Positions 30,649 through 39,035 of a stretch of DNA of 51,172 nucleotides are shown here, in pieces. Location of the stretch: assembly GCA_044870185.1 (NCBI GenBank), contig JBIOYL010000188.1:1-51172 (forward strand), given 5' to 3'. The notes under the pieces are model-generated. The model ran no database searches and was not told the origin of the DNA. It was given only the letters and a program-made list of their open reading frames with translations. Position 1 is the first letter of the stretch, and every line of letters starts with the position of its first letter. The translations under genes were made by a program, and so were the position numbers. The stretch comes from JBIOYL01 sp044870185. Lineage in GTDB: Bacteria; Actinomycetota; CALGFH01.

Positions 30649-31002
30649 TTACGCTGCCCTGCGCTGAAAATCGCTGCTGTACCGCAGCACGTCGGACAGC
30701 AGCAGCTTGCGGTTGCCGCCAGCGCCCTTGGTAGCGGCGAGGTGGCCCTTGTCGATGCGGTCGATCAGCGTGGGGACCGAGCAGCCGAGGACGTGGGCGG
30801 CCTCGCCGGTGGTGATCTCGCGGTCCCCGCCGTTCTCCCGCAGATACACCTCGATCAGTTCCTCGTCGATGGCCTTGCCACGGCCGACGCTCAGGCCCCG
30901 CCGGTAGTCCTGGTCGCCGGTGGCGTCGTAGGTGCGCGCGTCGCCGACCTGGACGTTGAAGCCGTCCTGGACGCCGCGCTGGTAGCTGGTGCTGCGTGCC
31001 AT
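30649..31002 (-). CDS. Excisionase/MerR-like DNA-binding protein
   Basis: 117 residues; AAGGAG precedes ATG 31002. ITTGEAAHVLGCSVPTLIDRIDKGHL followed by NRKLLLSDVLRY is the compact winged helix of the excisionase (AlpA/Xis) family, which bends DNA to control recombination or replication. The N-terminal ~60 residues (RSTSYQRGVQDGFNVQVGD, RRGLSVGRGKAIDEELIEVY) form an extra helical region. It could regulate the distant tyrosine recombinase or plasmid copy control. Probably in one transcript with the 72-aa gene upstream. Confidence 0.85.
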   Translation of the reverse strand: MARSTSYQRGVQDGFNVQVGDARTYDATGDQDYRRGLSVGRGKAIDEELIEVYLRENGGDREITTGEAAHVLGCSVPTLIDRIDKGHLAATKGAGGNRKLLLSDVLRYSSDFQRRAA

Positions 31003-31021
31003 GTGCGGGGTTCTCCTTGTG

Positions 31022-31240
31022 CTAGGCGGGCGGGCCGATGACCATCTCGACGGCCTCCTCGGCGGTGTCGGCCCACACGCCGGTCTGGTCACGGTCGACC
31101 GGGCGGGCGTGCCAGCCACCGCGCTGCCGGTCTGCTACAACCTCCCAGTCGGAGTATCTGGGGTCGTTGACGGGCAGCAGGTACCCGGTGGCGGTCTTTC
31201 TGACCCGGGAATCCTTGGAGTAGTCCAATTTGGACGCCAC
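31022..31240 (-). CDS. Small hypothetical protein (72 aa)
   Basis: GTG 31240 follows GGGAGG at 6 nt. ASKLDYSKDSRVRKTATGYLL, DPRYSDWEVVADRQRGGWHARPV and the Trp-rich end suggest a small beta-sheet protein. No motif recognised. Directly upstream of the excisionase-like gene on the same strand (19 bp), so likely part of its operon. Confidence 0.62.
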   Translation of the reverse strand: MASKLDYSKDSRVRKTATGYLLPVNDPRYSDWEVVADRQRGGWHARPVDRDQTGVWADTAEEAVEMVIGPPA

Positions 31241-31370
31241 GTTGTGCCTCCCTTTGGGGATCGTTGTCCACGCAAGCAGATCGGCCGAGTAGGACTCACT
31301 GCTGCTTGCTGCTCCCCGGGCTGCGGCGGGTGGTGCTGGTACGGATGGGGGCTGGCTGTATTCAGCGTGT

Positions 31371-31399
31371 GGCCCACACCCCGGGGGAGGGTGCGGGCC
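31371..31399 (-). terminator. Terminator after the DUF2637 gene
   Basis: GGCCCACACCC (31371-31381) pairs with GGGTGCGGGCC (31389-31399) with one mismatch and a 7-nt loop, 7 bp past the stop at 31407. Confidence 0.5.
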
Positions 31400-31406
31400 A
31401 ACACGG

Positions 31407-32687
31407 TCAGTGGGCGGCGTCGACCAGTTCCTCCTGGGCGGGCAGGCCCAGCTGCTGCTTGACGTCGCGGATGCGCTGCTTGGCCCAGCCCTCAGAGGGC
31501 CGCCATTCCTGGTTGAGCGTGGCGGCGACGTGCTGGGCCACCCAGTCGCACACGACGGTGCTGGTGAGCCGGTCCTCGTTGCGCAGGGCGGTTTCGATCA
31601 TCTCGCGGGCGGGCCGGTCCATCGCCGCCGACAGGGTGCGCTGGTTCATGTTCAGTTCACCGGAGTCCACCATGGCGTCGCGGCGCTGCACCTGAGCCGG
31701 TGCCCCTGCGGCCACGACGGGAGCGGGGTCGTGTCGCACACCGTTGGCGTGGGTGAGCGGGGTGACCGGCACTGCGTTGAGCGGGGCGCCGTTGGCCGGG
31801 TGGTCGACGGCGACCGGGTGCCCGTTGCTCGCCGTGTGGGTGGACGCGAACGTGTCCGGCCGGATCAGGGCGCGGTTGGCTTCTGCCCGGGCCAGGCGCT
31901 CGACGATGAGCGCCTGCTGTTCCTCGACCACGCTGCTGGTGCGCTGGGACAGCTTGGCTGCACGGTGCTCCCTGAGCCACACGGTCCGGTGGTCCAGCGC
32001 GTCGCGCACGGTGGGCCGGGTGCCGGGAAGCGGCGGGTGGACGATCCAGGTGCGCCAGGCGAGGAAGGTGGACAGCGGGGCGAGGAACCACCGCAGCCCG
32101 AACCGGGGGTTCTTGGTCTTGAGCGCCAGTTCGTCGTCGTAGCCCGCCATGAACTGATCCAGCAGCTCATGGAACATCGCCATGCCAGCGAACGACAGGA
32201 ACGCCAGGTAGACACCGGCCCAGATCGAGTAGGTCTCCCGGCCGTGCACGAAGTTCAGCGTCGCGGACACCGTGGCTGCGGCGAACACGATCTTGTAGGC
32301 CCGGCCCGGGTGTCGGCCGCGCTTGACCGCGACGAACGCCCACGCTCCGAAGGAGACGCTGATGCCGTCGAGGCTCAGCGGCACCAGCATGTTGGTCCAG
32401 TGGTCCCACGCCATGACGTCGCGGGCGAACCCGGTCAGCCCGATGAACGACACGCCCATGACCGCCAGCCACACCAGCACCGAGGGGATGAGCGCGGCGA
32501 GGAACAGCGCGGTGTCCTTGGCCCGCTCCCGGCGGGTGGTCAGCTGCTCGGGATCGGCAGCACGGCGGCCGCGGCGCAGGCCGGCCGAGCGCGCCAGCGG
32601 GATGCCGATGAACAGGCTGATGGTCAGGACGCTGACGACAAGGACCAGCACCCATGTCGGAATCCAGGTTCCAAAAATCTGATCCAC
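31407..32687 (-). CDS. DUF2637 (SpdB-like) membrane protein
   Basis: 426 residues from a GTG. Five hydrophobic helices occur in the first ~190 residues (VLVLVVSVLTISLFIGIP, ALFLAALIPSVLVWLAVMG, MLVPLSLDGISVSFGAWAF, AYKIVFAAATVSATL, VYLAFLSFAGMAMF), matching DUF2637, a family coded on actinomycete conjugative plasmids with spread/transfer functions. The C-terminal half is soluble, with a coiled-coil part (SSVVEEQQALIVERLARAEANRAL) and a helix-turn-helix-like end (VCDWVAQHVAATLNQEW). It probably acts at the membrane in plasmid transfer or positioning. Follows the small partition-like gene by 5 bp. Confidence 0.82.
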   Translation of the reverse strand: MDQIFGTWIPTWVLVLVVSVLTISLFIGIPLARSAGLRRGRRAADPEQLTTRRERAKDTALFLAALIPSVLVWLAVMGVSFIGLTGFARDVMAWDHWTNMLVPLSLDGISVSFGAWAFVAVKRGRHPGRAYKIVFAAATVSATLNFVHGRETYSIWAGVYLAFLSFAGMAMFHELLDQFMAGYDDELALKTKNPRFGLRWFLAPLSTFLAWRTWIVHPPLPGTRPTVRDALDHRTVWLREHRAAKLSQRTSSVVEEQQALIVERLARAEANRALIRPDTFASTHTASNGHPVAVDHPANGAPLNAVPVTPLTHANGVRHDPAPVVAAGAPAQVQRRDAMVDSGELNMNQRTLSAAMDRPAREMIETALRNEDRLTSTVVCDWVAQHVAATLNQEWRPSEGWAKQRIRDVKQQLGLPAQEELVDAAH

Positions 32688-32692
32688 GATCG

Positions 32693-32992
32693 TCAGCCCT
32701 TCTTCGTGTCTCGTGTCGTGGCCTCGTCTGCTCGCTTTCGGTCTTTCCTGAGCTGCGCGTCGAGCTCATCGCGGTGCTTGACCGCGATGCGCCAGAAGGC
32801 AGCGACGATCTCGTGTTTCTTCACGTCCATCAGGCCCGCCGCGGGGTTCAGCGCGCGGGTGTGCAGCTCCACGTTGACCGCGGCGTCGAACTCGGCGGCG
32901 GCCTCGGTGCCGACGTAGAAGGTCTTGCGGCCGGCGCCGGTCTCGTCGGCAGCGCCGGGCTCGGCGGCGGAGCGGCTGGTCTTACGGGCCAC
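32693..32992 (-). CDS. Small partition/RHH-like protein
   Basis: 99 residues from GTG 32992 with GAGGAG 8 nt upstream. RKTFYVGTEAAAEFDAAVNVEL and KKHEIVAAFWRIAVKHRDEL resemble the small ParB-like proteins of Streptomyces plasmids, where a strand of the form KTFYV precedes two helices as in a ribbon-helix-helix. Both ends are highly charged and likely disordered. A 56-bp inverted repeat starts 52 bp upstream of the start codon, the natural binding site for an autoregulator or centromere-binding protein. No ParA ATPase of the classical type is adjacent. Confidence 0.62.
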   Translation of the reverse strand: MARKTSRSAAEPGAADETGAGRKTFYVGTEAAAEFDAAVNVELHTRALNPAAGLMDVKKHEIVAAFWRIAVKHRDELDAQLRKDRKRADEATTRDTKKG

Positions 32993-33043
32993 GGTCGGCA
33001 CTCCTCGCGTCAGGCCGCACGGCAGGCGGCAACCACCCGACGA

Positions 33044-33099
33044 GTGTATAACATGTCCAACACGTGTGCAACGTTGGATGTGTTGGACATGTATTACAC
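33044..33099. promoter_or_regulatory. 20-bp-arm inverted repeat, operator or centromere candidate
   Basis: The arms (33044-33063 and 33080-33099) match at 18 of 20 positions, with 13 consecutive perfect pairs (ACATGTCCAACAC against GTGTTGGACATGT). The 16-bp spacer contains CAACGTTG and a third TCCAAC copy. On the minus strand TTGCAC (33066-33071) and TATACA (33045-33050) could be promoter hexamers inside the repeat, with 15-bp spacing. Confidence 0.65.
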
Positions 33100-33239
33100 G
33101 CCTGGGGCGTGAGCGTCGTGCGGGTGGGGCGAGGGTGGGCATGCGGCCTCCGTTCCGCATCGTGTCGTATCGGAGCCGTGAGACATGCCCGTTGGCTCCC
33201 GTTCGGGTTCCGGCGTGTCGGAGCGCCCCCTTGATCGGG

Positions 33240-36200
33240 CTAGGCGTCCTGCAACACGGTGTCCAATCCGAGCTCGAGGATGACGGCGTAGGTGGACTTG
33301 CTCAGGTCGACCAGGGCTTCGGCGCCCCGGGCGTGCATCAGGTCGGCGACGATGGCCCGCAGCTCGGCGTCACGGCCTTCGGCGGCGGCGATGCGCATGC
33401 GGTCCTGCCAGGGGTGATCGTCGGTGTGTTCGGGATCGGCCGTCCAGGCCCGGTCGACGGCCCAACGTGCGCCGTCGTGATCGCCTGCCTCCAGGCACAG
33501 GCCGACCAGGGTGTGTGCGGTGTCGACGATCGCGGCGGTCAGGTGGTACGGCGGGATCTCGCTGTTAGGCAGCCACGCGTACGGGGTGCGCTTGTTGCTG
33601 CCGTGACGGTGGTCGGCTCCGTCGAGCGGCACCCCGCGCACCAGTTCCAGGGCGGCGCGCAGGTCGGCTACGCCGGCGTTGCCGCGGGCCTCGCCGCGTG
33701 CACGGACGCGGCGGAACAGGTGCCAGTCCAACAGGTATCCGTCCTTGAGCCGGTAGGGAGCTTCGCCGGAGGAGTTGCCCGGCATCCACGGCTGCCCTTC
33801 GGGATCTTCGCCGAGCCAGCGCCGGACCCTGGACAACGCGACCCGCAGGCTGTTGCGGCCGATCGGCTCGTCCATCCACAGGTTGGCGATGATCTCTTCG
33901 GCGGTGGCGCCGCGGCGGCCGCGCTGGGCCAGGAAGACCACGACCTCGGCGTAGAACCTCAGCCGTTCGTCCGGGACGAAGCCAGGTGCCTCGACGACGA
34001 CGGAGCCGAGGATGCCGATGCAGGGACGGGTCTTCTCCGCATCGTTCCATGCGGCCAGATCGGCGTCCAGTGTCGGGTCGTCGGGCAGCGGCCGGCGAGC
34101 GGTGGCCGCGGCGGCGGCCAGCTGGCTGTGGCCGTTCACGCGTGCTACCGGCTCAGGAAGGAGGGCGGGCTCCTGCAGCTGGCCCTCGCCGCCCTCGCCG
34201 TCCCCTGTGTCGTCGGCGTCGGCGAACTCCTCGGCGATGCCGCCGAGCAGGTGGCCGTGGGCGTCGGTGCCGGCGGCCCACTCCTCGGCGGCGGCGGGGA
34301 CCGGTTCGTCGAAGGGGTAGTCGAACCCGTCGGGCAGATGGTCGAACACGGTGGTGCGCTGCGGGTGCGGGCGGGCTTTGGTGATGGTGGCCGCCAGGTC
34401 GGCGAGCTGGGCGGCGCTCAGTTGCGAGGCGCTGGTGTTCTGGGTGGCCAGCCACGGCATGGACACGTTGCCGTCGGCGTCGACGTGCAGGCTCCACGCG
34501 GTGGGCTGCGCGGTGATGGCGACGACGGCGACCATGCTGCGGGTGGCGTCCTTGAGCTGGCCGTCGAGCTGCTGCAGCGCGGCGGTGTGCGCCCCGTCCA
34601 GGTCGGAGACGAACAGCAGTTGCGGGGCCCAGGTCTGCCCTTCGTTGTGGTTGATCCGGCCGTCGAGCGCGTCGTGGGCACCGGCGTCGCGCAGGGCGCT
34701 GGCTCCGGCCTGGGCGCGGCGGCCCGCCCGGGCCAGCGCGTCTGCCACCGAGGTGTGGGCGCGCACCCGGCCTTCGTTGAGGGCGATCAGGGCGGCGGTG
34801 TCATCGGGGCTGAGCCCGGCGACCAGGACCACCGAATCGTCGCCCCAGCTGCTGGCGGCGGCCTCGGCGGCGAGATAGCGCAGCAGGTCCTGGCAGCGGC
34901 GCGGATCGCCGGTGATCGACAGCAGTCCGGCGCGTTCGGCGTCGATGAGCAGGTGGACCTGGTCGCCGTCCTGGCTGGCGGGCTGGGCGCCCAGGGTCAT
35001 CAGCGCCGGGGCGGGGCTGAGGTGTTCCTCGGGATCGACGTCGACGACGGTGCCGGCGGGCAGCGTCCAGGCGGCCGCTCCGGCGGCGGAGAACGGTGCC
35101 GGTGGTGTGCAGGGCGAGGCGAGGATGAACGACACGGTTTCCTGGTCGAGCCAGGCGGCGGCGATGTCGGGCAGGTCGGCGGGGGGCCGTCCCTGGGTGT
35201 GCTCGGCGACCAGTCGCAGCGCCGCGTCCAGGCGGCTGACGTCGGCGGGCCGGGCTGCGGCCCGGGCGGCGACCTCGACGGTGGCGTCGGCCGGGGTCGC
35301 GATGCGGCGGCCGGCCCGGCGGTGCTGCTGCTGGCTGCGGCGTCGGCGGCGCAGCAGCATGACCACCAGCCCGGACAGCAGGCTCGCCGCGGCCAGCCCG
35401 GACGCGACCGTGATCAGCTCGTCGCCGCTGTCGTCCTGGTCCTGCCCGGCGGGTGTCTGGGCGGGATCGGCGGCGGCCGGGGTGGCGGTGGCCGTGTTGG
35501 ACGGCAGGGCGCTGGGTTCCACGCTCGGTGCTGGGCTCGGGGTGATGCTTGGGGCCGGGGTCGGCTGGGTTGAGGGTTCGCCCGGGGTTTCGGCTGGCGG
35601 CTGCACGGGTGTGGCCGCTGCGGGCGGTGTCAGCGGCGTGGCCTTGCCGGTCGAGTGCCGGTTCTCGCCCCGGTCGTAGGCACCGGCCGGGAGTTTCAGC
35701 CGCCAGCCAGTCTCGATGTGGTCGGGGAAGTGCCGGGTGTGCTCGGCGTTGTGGCGGCCCGCGTACTGGGGGTTGAGTTTGGCGATCTCGGGATAGCGTT
35801 CGCCGTCGCCGAGGTAGCGCTGGGCGATGTAGAACAGCCAGTCGTTGCGGTCGACGGTGTAGACCAACTGTTGCTGCTCGCCCTGGACGGCTTGCTGGGT
35901 AACGTTTGCCGCCGCTGGGGCGGCCGTGGCGGTTGTGGTGCCCAGCGGGATGCGGACGGTCCAGCCCGCGCGGATGAGGGTCTGGCCGCGCTGCATGGTG
36001 CGCCCGTCCGGCTGGCGAAGGCCGTAGCTGGCTTCGGCGATCGCCTCGGGGGCCACGCCGTACCGGTCGGCCACGTCCAGCAGCGCCTCGGTGCGGGTGG
36101 CGGTGTGCTCGACGAAACGTGGGCCTGTCCGCTCGCTGGCGGGGGTGGTCCGCTGGCCGGCGGTGTCGGTGTCCAGGTGCGGTGCGTCGACCACGAGGAC

Positions 36201-36611
36201 CACGGGTGTGGTGGCGGTGAACGCGGCCTGGGCGGAGGCGGCGGCGGGGCTGACGATCGCGCTGACGATGGCGGCGATCAGGGCGGCGCAAACGCGCTGC
36301 TGCAGCCGCAGGCCGAGTACGCGGGGCCGCCATCCGGCCAGGTGGCTGACGATCTCGATGAGGAACGCCAGCGCGAAGGTGGCCCAGCCTGCCCAGCCGA
36401 TCCACACGAGGGCTCCGGTGAGCAGAGTGCCGTCATCGGGGCGGGCCACGGCGGCGAGCAGGTCGTCGAGCTGGCCCAGGTCCTGCAGCGGGTTGCCGGT
36501 CAACAGGTACAGCGCGGCCGGGATCCCGGCGAGCAGCGCTGCGAGGGTGAGCAGGGCAGCCAGGCCGCCCGCCAGCCGGGCGGCCGGTCCACGGGTGGTG
36601 TGGCGTGCCAT
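33240..36611 (-). CDS. Membrane LysM protein with C-terminal BTAD regulatory module
   Basis: 1123 residues; ATG 36611 overlaps the preceding stop (TGATG). Three hydrophobic segments lie near 13-36, 65-88 and 107-125, a LysM-like peptidoglycan-binding unit at ~248-308 (YTVDRNDWLFYIAQRYLGDG, ...GWRLKLPAG), then a Pro/Thr-rich linker and a transmembrane helix with a basic stop (LLSGLVVMLLRRRRR). The large cytoplasmic part ends in an OmpR-like winged helix (AEEIIANLW, NSLRVALSRVRRWLG) and a bacterial transcriptional activation (BTAD) helical domain. It couples cell-wall contact to a regulatory module. Last gene of the Tad operon. Confidence 0.87.
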   Translation of the reverse strand: MARHTTRGPAARLAGGLAALLTLAALLAGIPAALYLLTGNPLQDLGQLDDLLAAVARPDDGTLLTGALVWIGWAGWATFALAFLIEIVSHLAGWRPRVLGLRLQQRVCAALIAAIVSAIVSPAAASAQAAFTATTPVVLVVDAPHLDTDTAGQRTTPASERTGPRFVEHTATRTEALLDVADRYGVAPEAIAEASYGLRQPDGRTMQRGQTLIRAGWTVRIPLGTTTATAAPAAANVTQQAVQGEQQQLVYTVDRNDWLFYIAQRYLGDGERYPEIAKLNPQYAGRHNAEHTRHFPDHIETGWRLKLPAGAYDRGENRHSTGKATPLTPPAAATPVQPPAETPGEPSTQPTPAPSITPSPAPSVEPSALPSNTATATPAAADPAQTPAGQDQDDSGDELITVASGLAAASLLSGLVVMLLRRRRRSQQQHRRAGRRIATPADATVEVAARAAARPADVSRLDAALRLVAEHTQGRPPADLPDIAAAWLDQETVSFILASPCTPPAPFSAAGAAAWTLPAGTVVDVDPEEHLSPAPALMTLGAQPASQDGDQVHLLIDAERAGLLSITGDPRRCQDLLRYLAAEAAASSWGDDSVVLVAGLSPDDTAALIALNEGRVRAHTSVADALARAGRRAQAGASALRDAGAHDALDGRINHNEGQTWAPQLLFVSDLDGAHTAALQQLDGQLKDATRSMVAVVAITAQPTAWSLHVDADGNVSMPWLATQNTSASQLSAAQLADLAATITKARPHPQRTTVFDHLPDGFDYPFDEPVPAAAEEWAAGTDAHGHLLGGIAEEFADADDTGDGEGGEGQLQEPALLPEPVARVNGHSQLAAAAATARRPLPDDPTLDADLAAWNDAEKTRPCIGILGSVVVEAPGFVPDERLRFYAEVVVFLAQRGRRGATAEEIIANLWMDEPIGRNSLRVALSRVRRWLGEDPEGQPWMPGNSSGEAPYRLKDGYLLDWHLFRRVRARGEARGNAGVADLRAALELVRGVPLDGADHRHGSNKRTPYAWLPNSEIPPYHLTAAIVDTAHTLVGLCLEAGDHDGARWAVDRAWTADPEHTDDHPWQDRMRIAAAEGRDAELRAIVADLMHARGAEALVDLSKSTYAVILELGLDTVLQDA

Positions 36612-37060
36612 CAGCCCACCACCAGCGCGGCGGTGGCGGTGCCGCTGACGGTGAAGCTGTTCACGCCGACGATCTGCAGGGTGAACGTCGGCTGGGCGAT
36701 GGTGATCGTGACGGTGATGTGCTGCAGGTCGGGGCTGATGGCGCAGGACGCTGGGGTGCACACGGGGAACCCGGCATCGATCAGGTAGGCGTTGACCGCG
36801 GCGATGGCGGCGTCGGGGTCGACCTGCTTGGTGCCGCCGGGCACGGCCTCGGTGAAGTCGATGGCCTGGCCTCCGGCGCGGGCCGCTTCGCGGGCGATGT
36901 TGGCGGCGCGTTCCCTGGCGCGGGTGTGTGCTGAGGAGTCGGCGCCGAACCCGACCAGGGCGATCAGCATCGGGTAGGTGATCGCGAAGAAGATCGTCAT
37001 GCTGCCCCGGTCCGTTCGGCGGCGGGGGCGGCGCAGCGCTCTACGCACAAGCTCAGTCAT
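36611..37060 (-). CDS. TadE/TadG-like pilus protein
   Basis: 149 residues, ATGA overlap at the start. RGSMTIFFAITYPMLIALVGFGAD is the N-terminal pseudopilin-type helix of TadE-like proteins (not preceded by a classical signal peptide), followed by ARERAANIAREAARAGGQA and an extracellular beta domain with one disulphide-capable pair (CTPASC). Minor pilin or pilus-assembly protein in the membrane. Confidence 0.85.
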   Translation of the reverse strand: MTELVRRALRRPRRRTDRGSMTIFFAITYPMLIALVGFGADSSAHTRARERAANIAREAARAGGQAIDFTEAVPGGTKQVDPDAAIAAVNAYLIDAGFPVCTPASCAISPDLQHITVTITIAQPTFTLQIVGVNSFTVSGTATAALVVG

Positions 37061-37494
37061 GATCTCGCTCGGTATCTGTCGATGGGTGAGGTGTACTGAG
37101 CCCAGACCAGCCGTTGTCCGGGCATGCCGGGCAGGGCGACGTCGCTGAGGCTGACCAGGCAGGAGATGCGGACGGTGACGTTGGCAGGCTGGCCGACCGG
37201 GTTGGCGAACTGGGCGACGTCGACGTCCACGGTGGGGGCGGCGGCGCAGTGCAGGTCTTGGGCGGCCAGAGTGGCCAGCGCGGAGGTGCGGGCCCGGTCG
37301 CGGGCGGTGGCGGGGTCGCGCGATTGTGACGCGGCTCGGGCGGAGGCGTACGCGGCGGCGTCGACGGCGGCCGCGGCGAACTCGGTTCGATTGACCACCC
37401 AGCTGAAGCTGATGGTCAGCATGAACATGGGGAACAGCATCGCCAGGGAGATGACGATCGAGCCGCGCTCGTCGCGGTGCCGCCGGCGGGTCAT
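37057..37494 (-). CDS. TadE-like pilus protein
   Basis: 145 residues, starting with an ATGA overlap. DERGSIVISLAMLFPMFMLTIS is the conserved Gly-Ser plus hydrophobic helix, then EFAAAAVDAAAYASARAAS and an external domain with Cys at HCAAAP and SCLVSL. Second of three tandem TadE-family proteins, likely forming a minor pilin complex. Confidence 0.85.
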   Translation of the reverse strand: MTRRRHRDERGSIVISLAMLFPMFMLTISFSWVVNRTEFAAAAVDAAAYASARAASQSRDPATARDRARTSALATLAAQDLHCAAAPTVDVDVAQFANPVGQPANVTVRISCLVSLSDVALPGMPGQRLVWAQYTSPIDRYRARS

Positions 37495-37916
37495 GGTGTG
37501 GCCTCGGTGGTGAAGCGTTCGATGCTGGCGTAACCGGTCTGGGAGATGTTGAAGCGCAGGCCGAGCCAGCCGACGACGGTGCCGGAGACGGTGACCCGCA
37601 CATCGGTGGCGCTGCGGTTGACGACCACGTTCTGGTCGAGGATCAGCTGGCTGTCGGCGGCCAGGAAGTTGCTGGCGGTGGCGGCAGCGGTGCCACTGGG
37701 GGCCTGGTAGGCGGCCTCGGCCGTGGCGGCCTGCTGCGCCGCTGCCCGGGCCTCGTCCTTGGCCTTGTGGATGAACATGACCTGGACGCCGATGAGCACG
37801 GAGAAGATCGCCAGCGGCCACAGGATGGCCGTGGGGATCACTTCGCCGCGGTCGCCGCGCAGCTGACGCCGGGCCCGGATGCGGGCCCGGCGCAGCATGC
37901 GGTGTAGGTAGCTCAC
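37491..37916 (-). CDS. TadE-like pilus protein
   Basis: 141 residues from GTG 37916 (TAGTG overlap with the pilin gene). A strongly basic N-terminus (MLRRARIRARRQLRGD) precedes RGEVIPTAILWPLAIFSVLIGVQV, the hydrophobic helix, then an Ala-rich helix and an external beta domain. First of the three TadE-like proteins. Confidence 0.83.
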   Translation of the reverse strand: MSYLHRMLRRARIRARRQLRGDRGEVIPTAILWPLAIFSVLIGVQVMFIHKAKDEARAAAQQAATAEAAYQAPSGTAAATASNFLAADSQLILDQNVVVNRSATDVRVTVSGTVVGWLGLRFNISQTGYASIERFTTEATP

Positions 37917-38125
37917 TACGGGATGGTGGGCAGGGCCGGAGCGGGCCAGATGTTCAGCCAGGCACCCAGGTAGGCACCACCGGCCACCAGCAGCAGCCCG
38001 GCGAGGGCGGCGACGCCGACGTAGATGACCGTGTTAGAGACCAGCCCTTCCCCCCGGTCGTTGGAAAGTGATGCGGTGTGTGCCTTCCACCGCAGCTGGA
38101 GGTTCACCAGCGGTCGGTACAACAT
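37916..38125 (-). CDS. Flp-type prepilin
   Basis: 69 residues; AAGGAGG ribosome binding site. NDRGEGLVSNTVIYVG leads into the hydrophobic stretch AALAGLLLVAGGAYLGAWL, the size and layout of actinobacterial Tad prepilins. Cleavage by the prepilin peptidase (45061-45837) is expected just before the hydrophobic part, near the Gly-Glu-Gly. It would be the major pilin. The position between tadC and the tadE-like genes agrees. Confidence 0.75.
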   Translation of the reverse strand: MLYRPLVNLQLRWKAHTASLSNDRGEGLVSNTVIYVGVAALAGLLLVAGGAYLGAWLNIWPAPALPTIP

Positions 38126-38162
38126 GTTGCGTGGCCTCCTTGCGTCATTGGTGCGGGGTTTG

Positions 38163-39035
38163 TCAGCGCCCAGGCGGCGTGACGGTGATGGTGGCGATGT
38201 AGGGGTAGAGCATCAGCACCATGAGGACGATCAGCACGAGTGCGACCGGTGCCTCCATCGCCGTGGTGCGGCTGTTGGCTGCGGTGAGCTGGTCGTTGAG
38301 GACCTGCTTGCGCAGCGACCGGGCGCGGGCCCGCAGTGACTGGTAGACGTGGGCGCCGGAGACACCGGCGGCCTGCATGACATCGCCGACTCCGGCGAGC
38401 TCGTCGACTCCGAGCTCACCGCCGAGGTTGCGCAGCCCTTCCCACGGCTCCACTCCCTGCAGCTGGGCGCGCAGCAGGGTCTCGCGGATGCGCTCGAAGA
38501 CCCAGCCCCGGCCGATGCTGGCGGCGCGCATGAGCGCGGCGGCCGAACCGTAGCCGTTGTAGTGCATGGTGGCGACGAGATCGAGGTAGGAGCAGATCGC
38601 CTGCCTGCACTCGCGGCGGGCCGCCTCGGCTTTGCGTTTGACGTCGGCGATGCCGATCCACACGAACCCGGCGGCCATCGCCAGCGTGACCACGACCGGG
38701 GTGACGATCCCGAACCGCAGCCCGACCAGCGCGAGCAGCAGCGACCCGGCGGTCGGCAGGGCCAGGCCGATCGCCGCGGTGGCGGCAAGGCCCAGCACGA
38801 ACTCCTCGGTGCTCTTGCCCAGGATGCGCAGGTCGGCGGCGGGGGCGTACGGGGCCACCCGCTGGTGCAGGCCGCGTTTGATCCGGTCGCTGCGGGTGTT
38901 GCTGACCGCCGCCGCCCGCGGCGACAGCACCGCCCCGAGCGCCGGCGTGCTGGGCATGACGGCGTACAGCGCGAGCCAGACAGCCAAACCGAATCCGGCG
39001 CCGAACAGTGCGGCCAGCGTCGCAGTGCTGATCAT
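38163..39035 (-). CDS. tadC: TadC-like inner membrane platform protein
   Basis: 290 residues, ATGA overlap with tadB. It has a type II secretion F-domain (ICSYLDLVATMHYNGYGSAAALMRAAS, GVGDVMQAAGVSGAHVYQSLRA) and hydrophobic helices at the N-terminus (LFGAGFGLAVWLALYAV), the middle and the C-terminus (VALVLIVLMVLMLYPYIA). Together with TadB it forms the assembly platform for pilin polymerisation. Confidence 0.9.
   Translation of the reverse strand: MISTATLAALFGAGFGLAVWLALYAVMPSTPALGAVLSPRAAAVSNTRSDRIKRGLHQRVAPYAPAADLRILGKSTEEFVLGLAATAAIGLALPTAGSLLLALVGLRFGIVTPVVVTLAMAAGFVWIGIADVKRKAEAARRECRQAICSYLDLVATMHYNGYGSAAALMRAASIGRGWVFERIRETLLRAQLQGVEPWEGLRNLGGELGVDELAGVGDVMQAAGVSGAHVYQSLRARARSLRKQVLNDQLTAANSRTTAMEAPVALVLIVLMVLMLYPYIATITVTPPGR

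Noticed and set aside
31407..32992. Full plasmid transfer module (relaxase/TraB translocase)
   Set aside because: Only a DUF2637 protein and a small partition-like protein are present; no FtsK/TraB-like motor or relaxase motif occurs in the window.
32925..35573. 882-aa plus-strand open frame antisense to the LysM-BTAD gene
   Set aside because: Composition is dominated by G, V, A, Q and R from reading high-GC codons backwards, with no domain, no ribosome binding site, and complete overlap with a well-supported gene.
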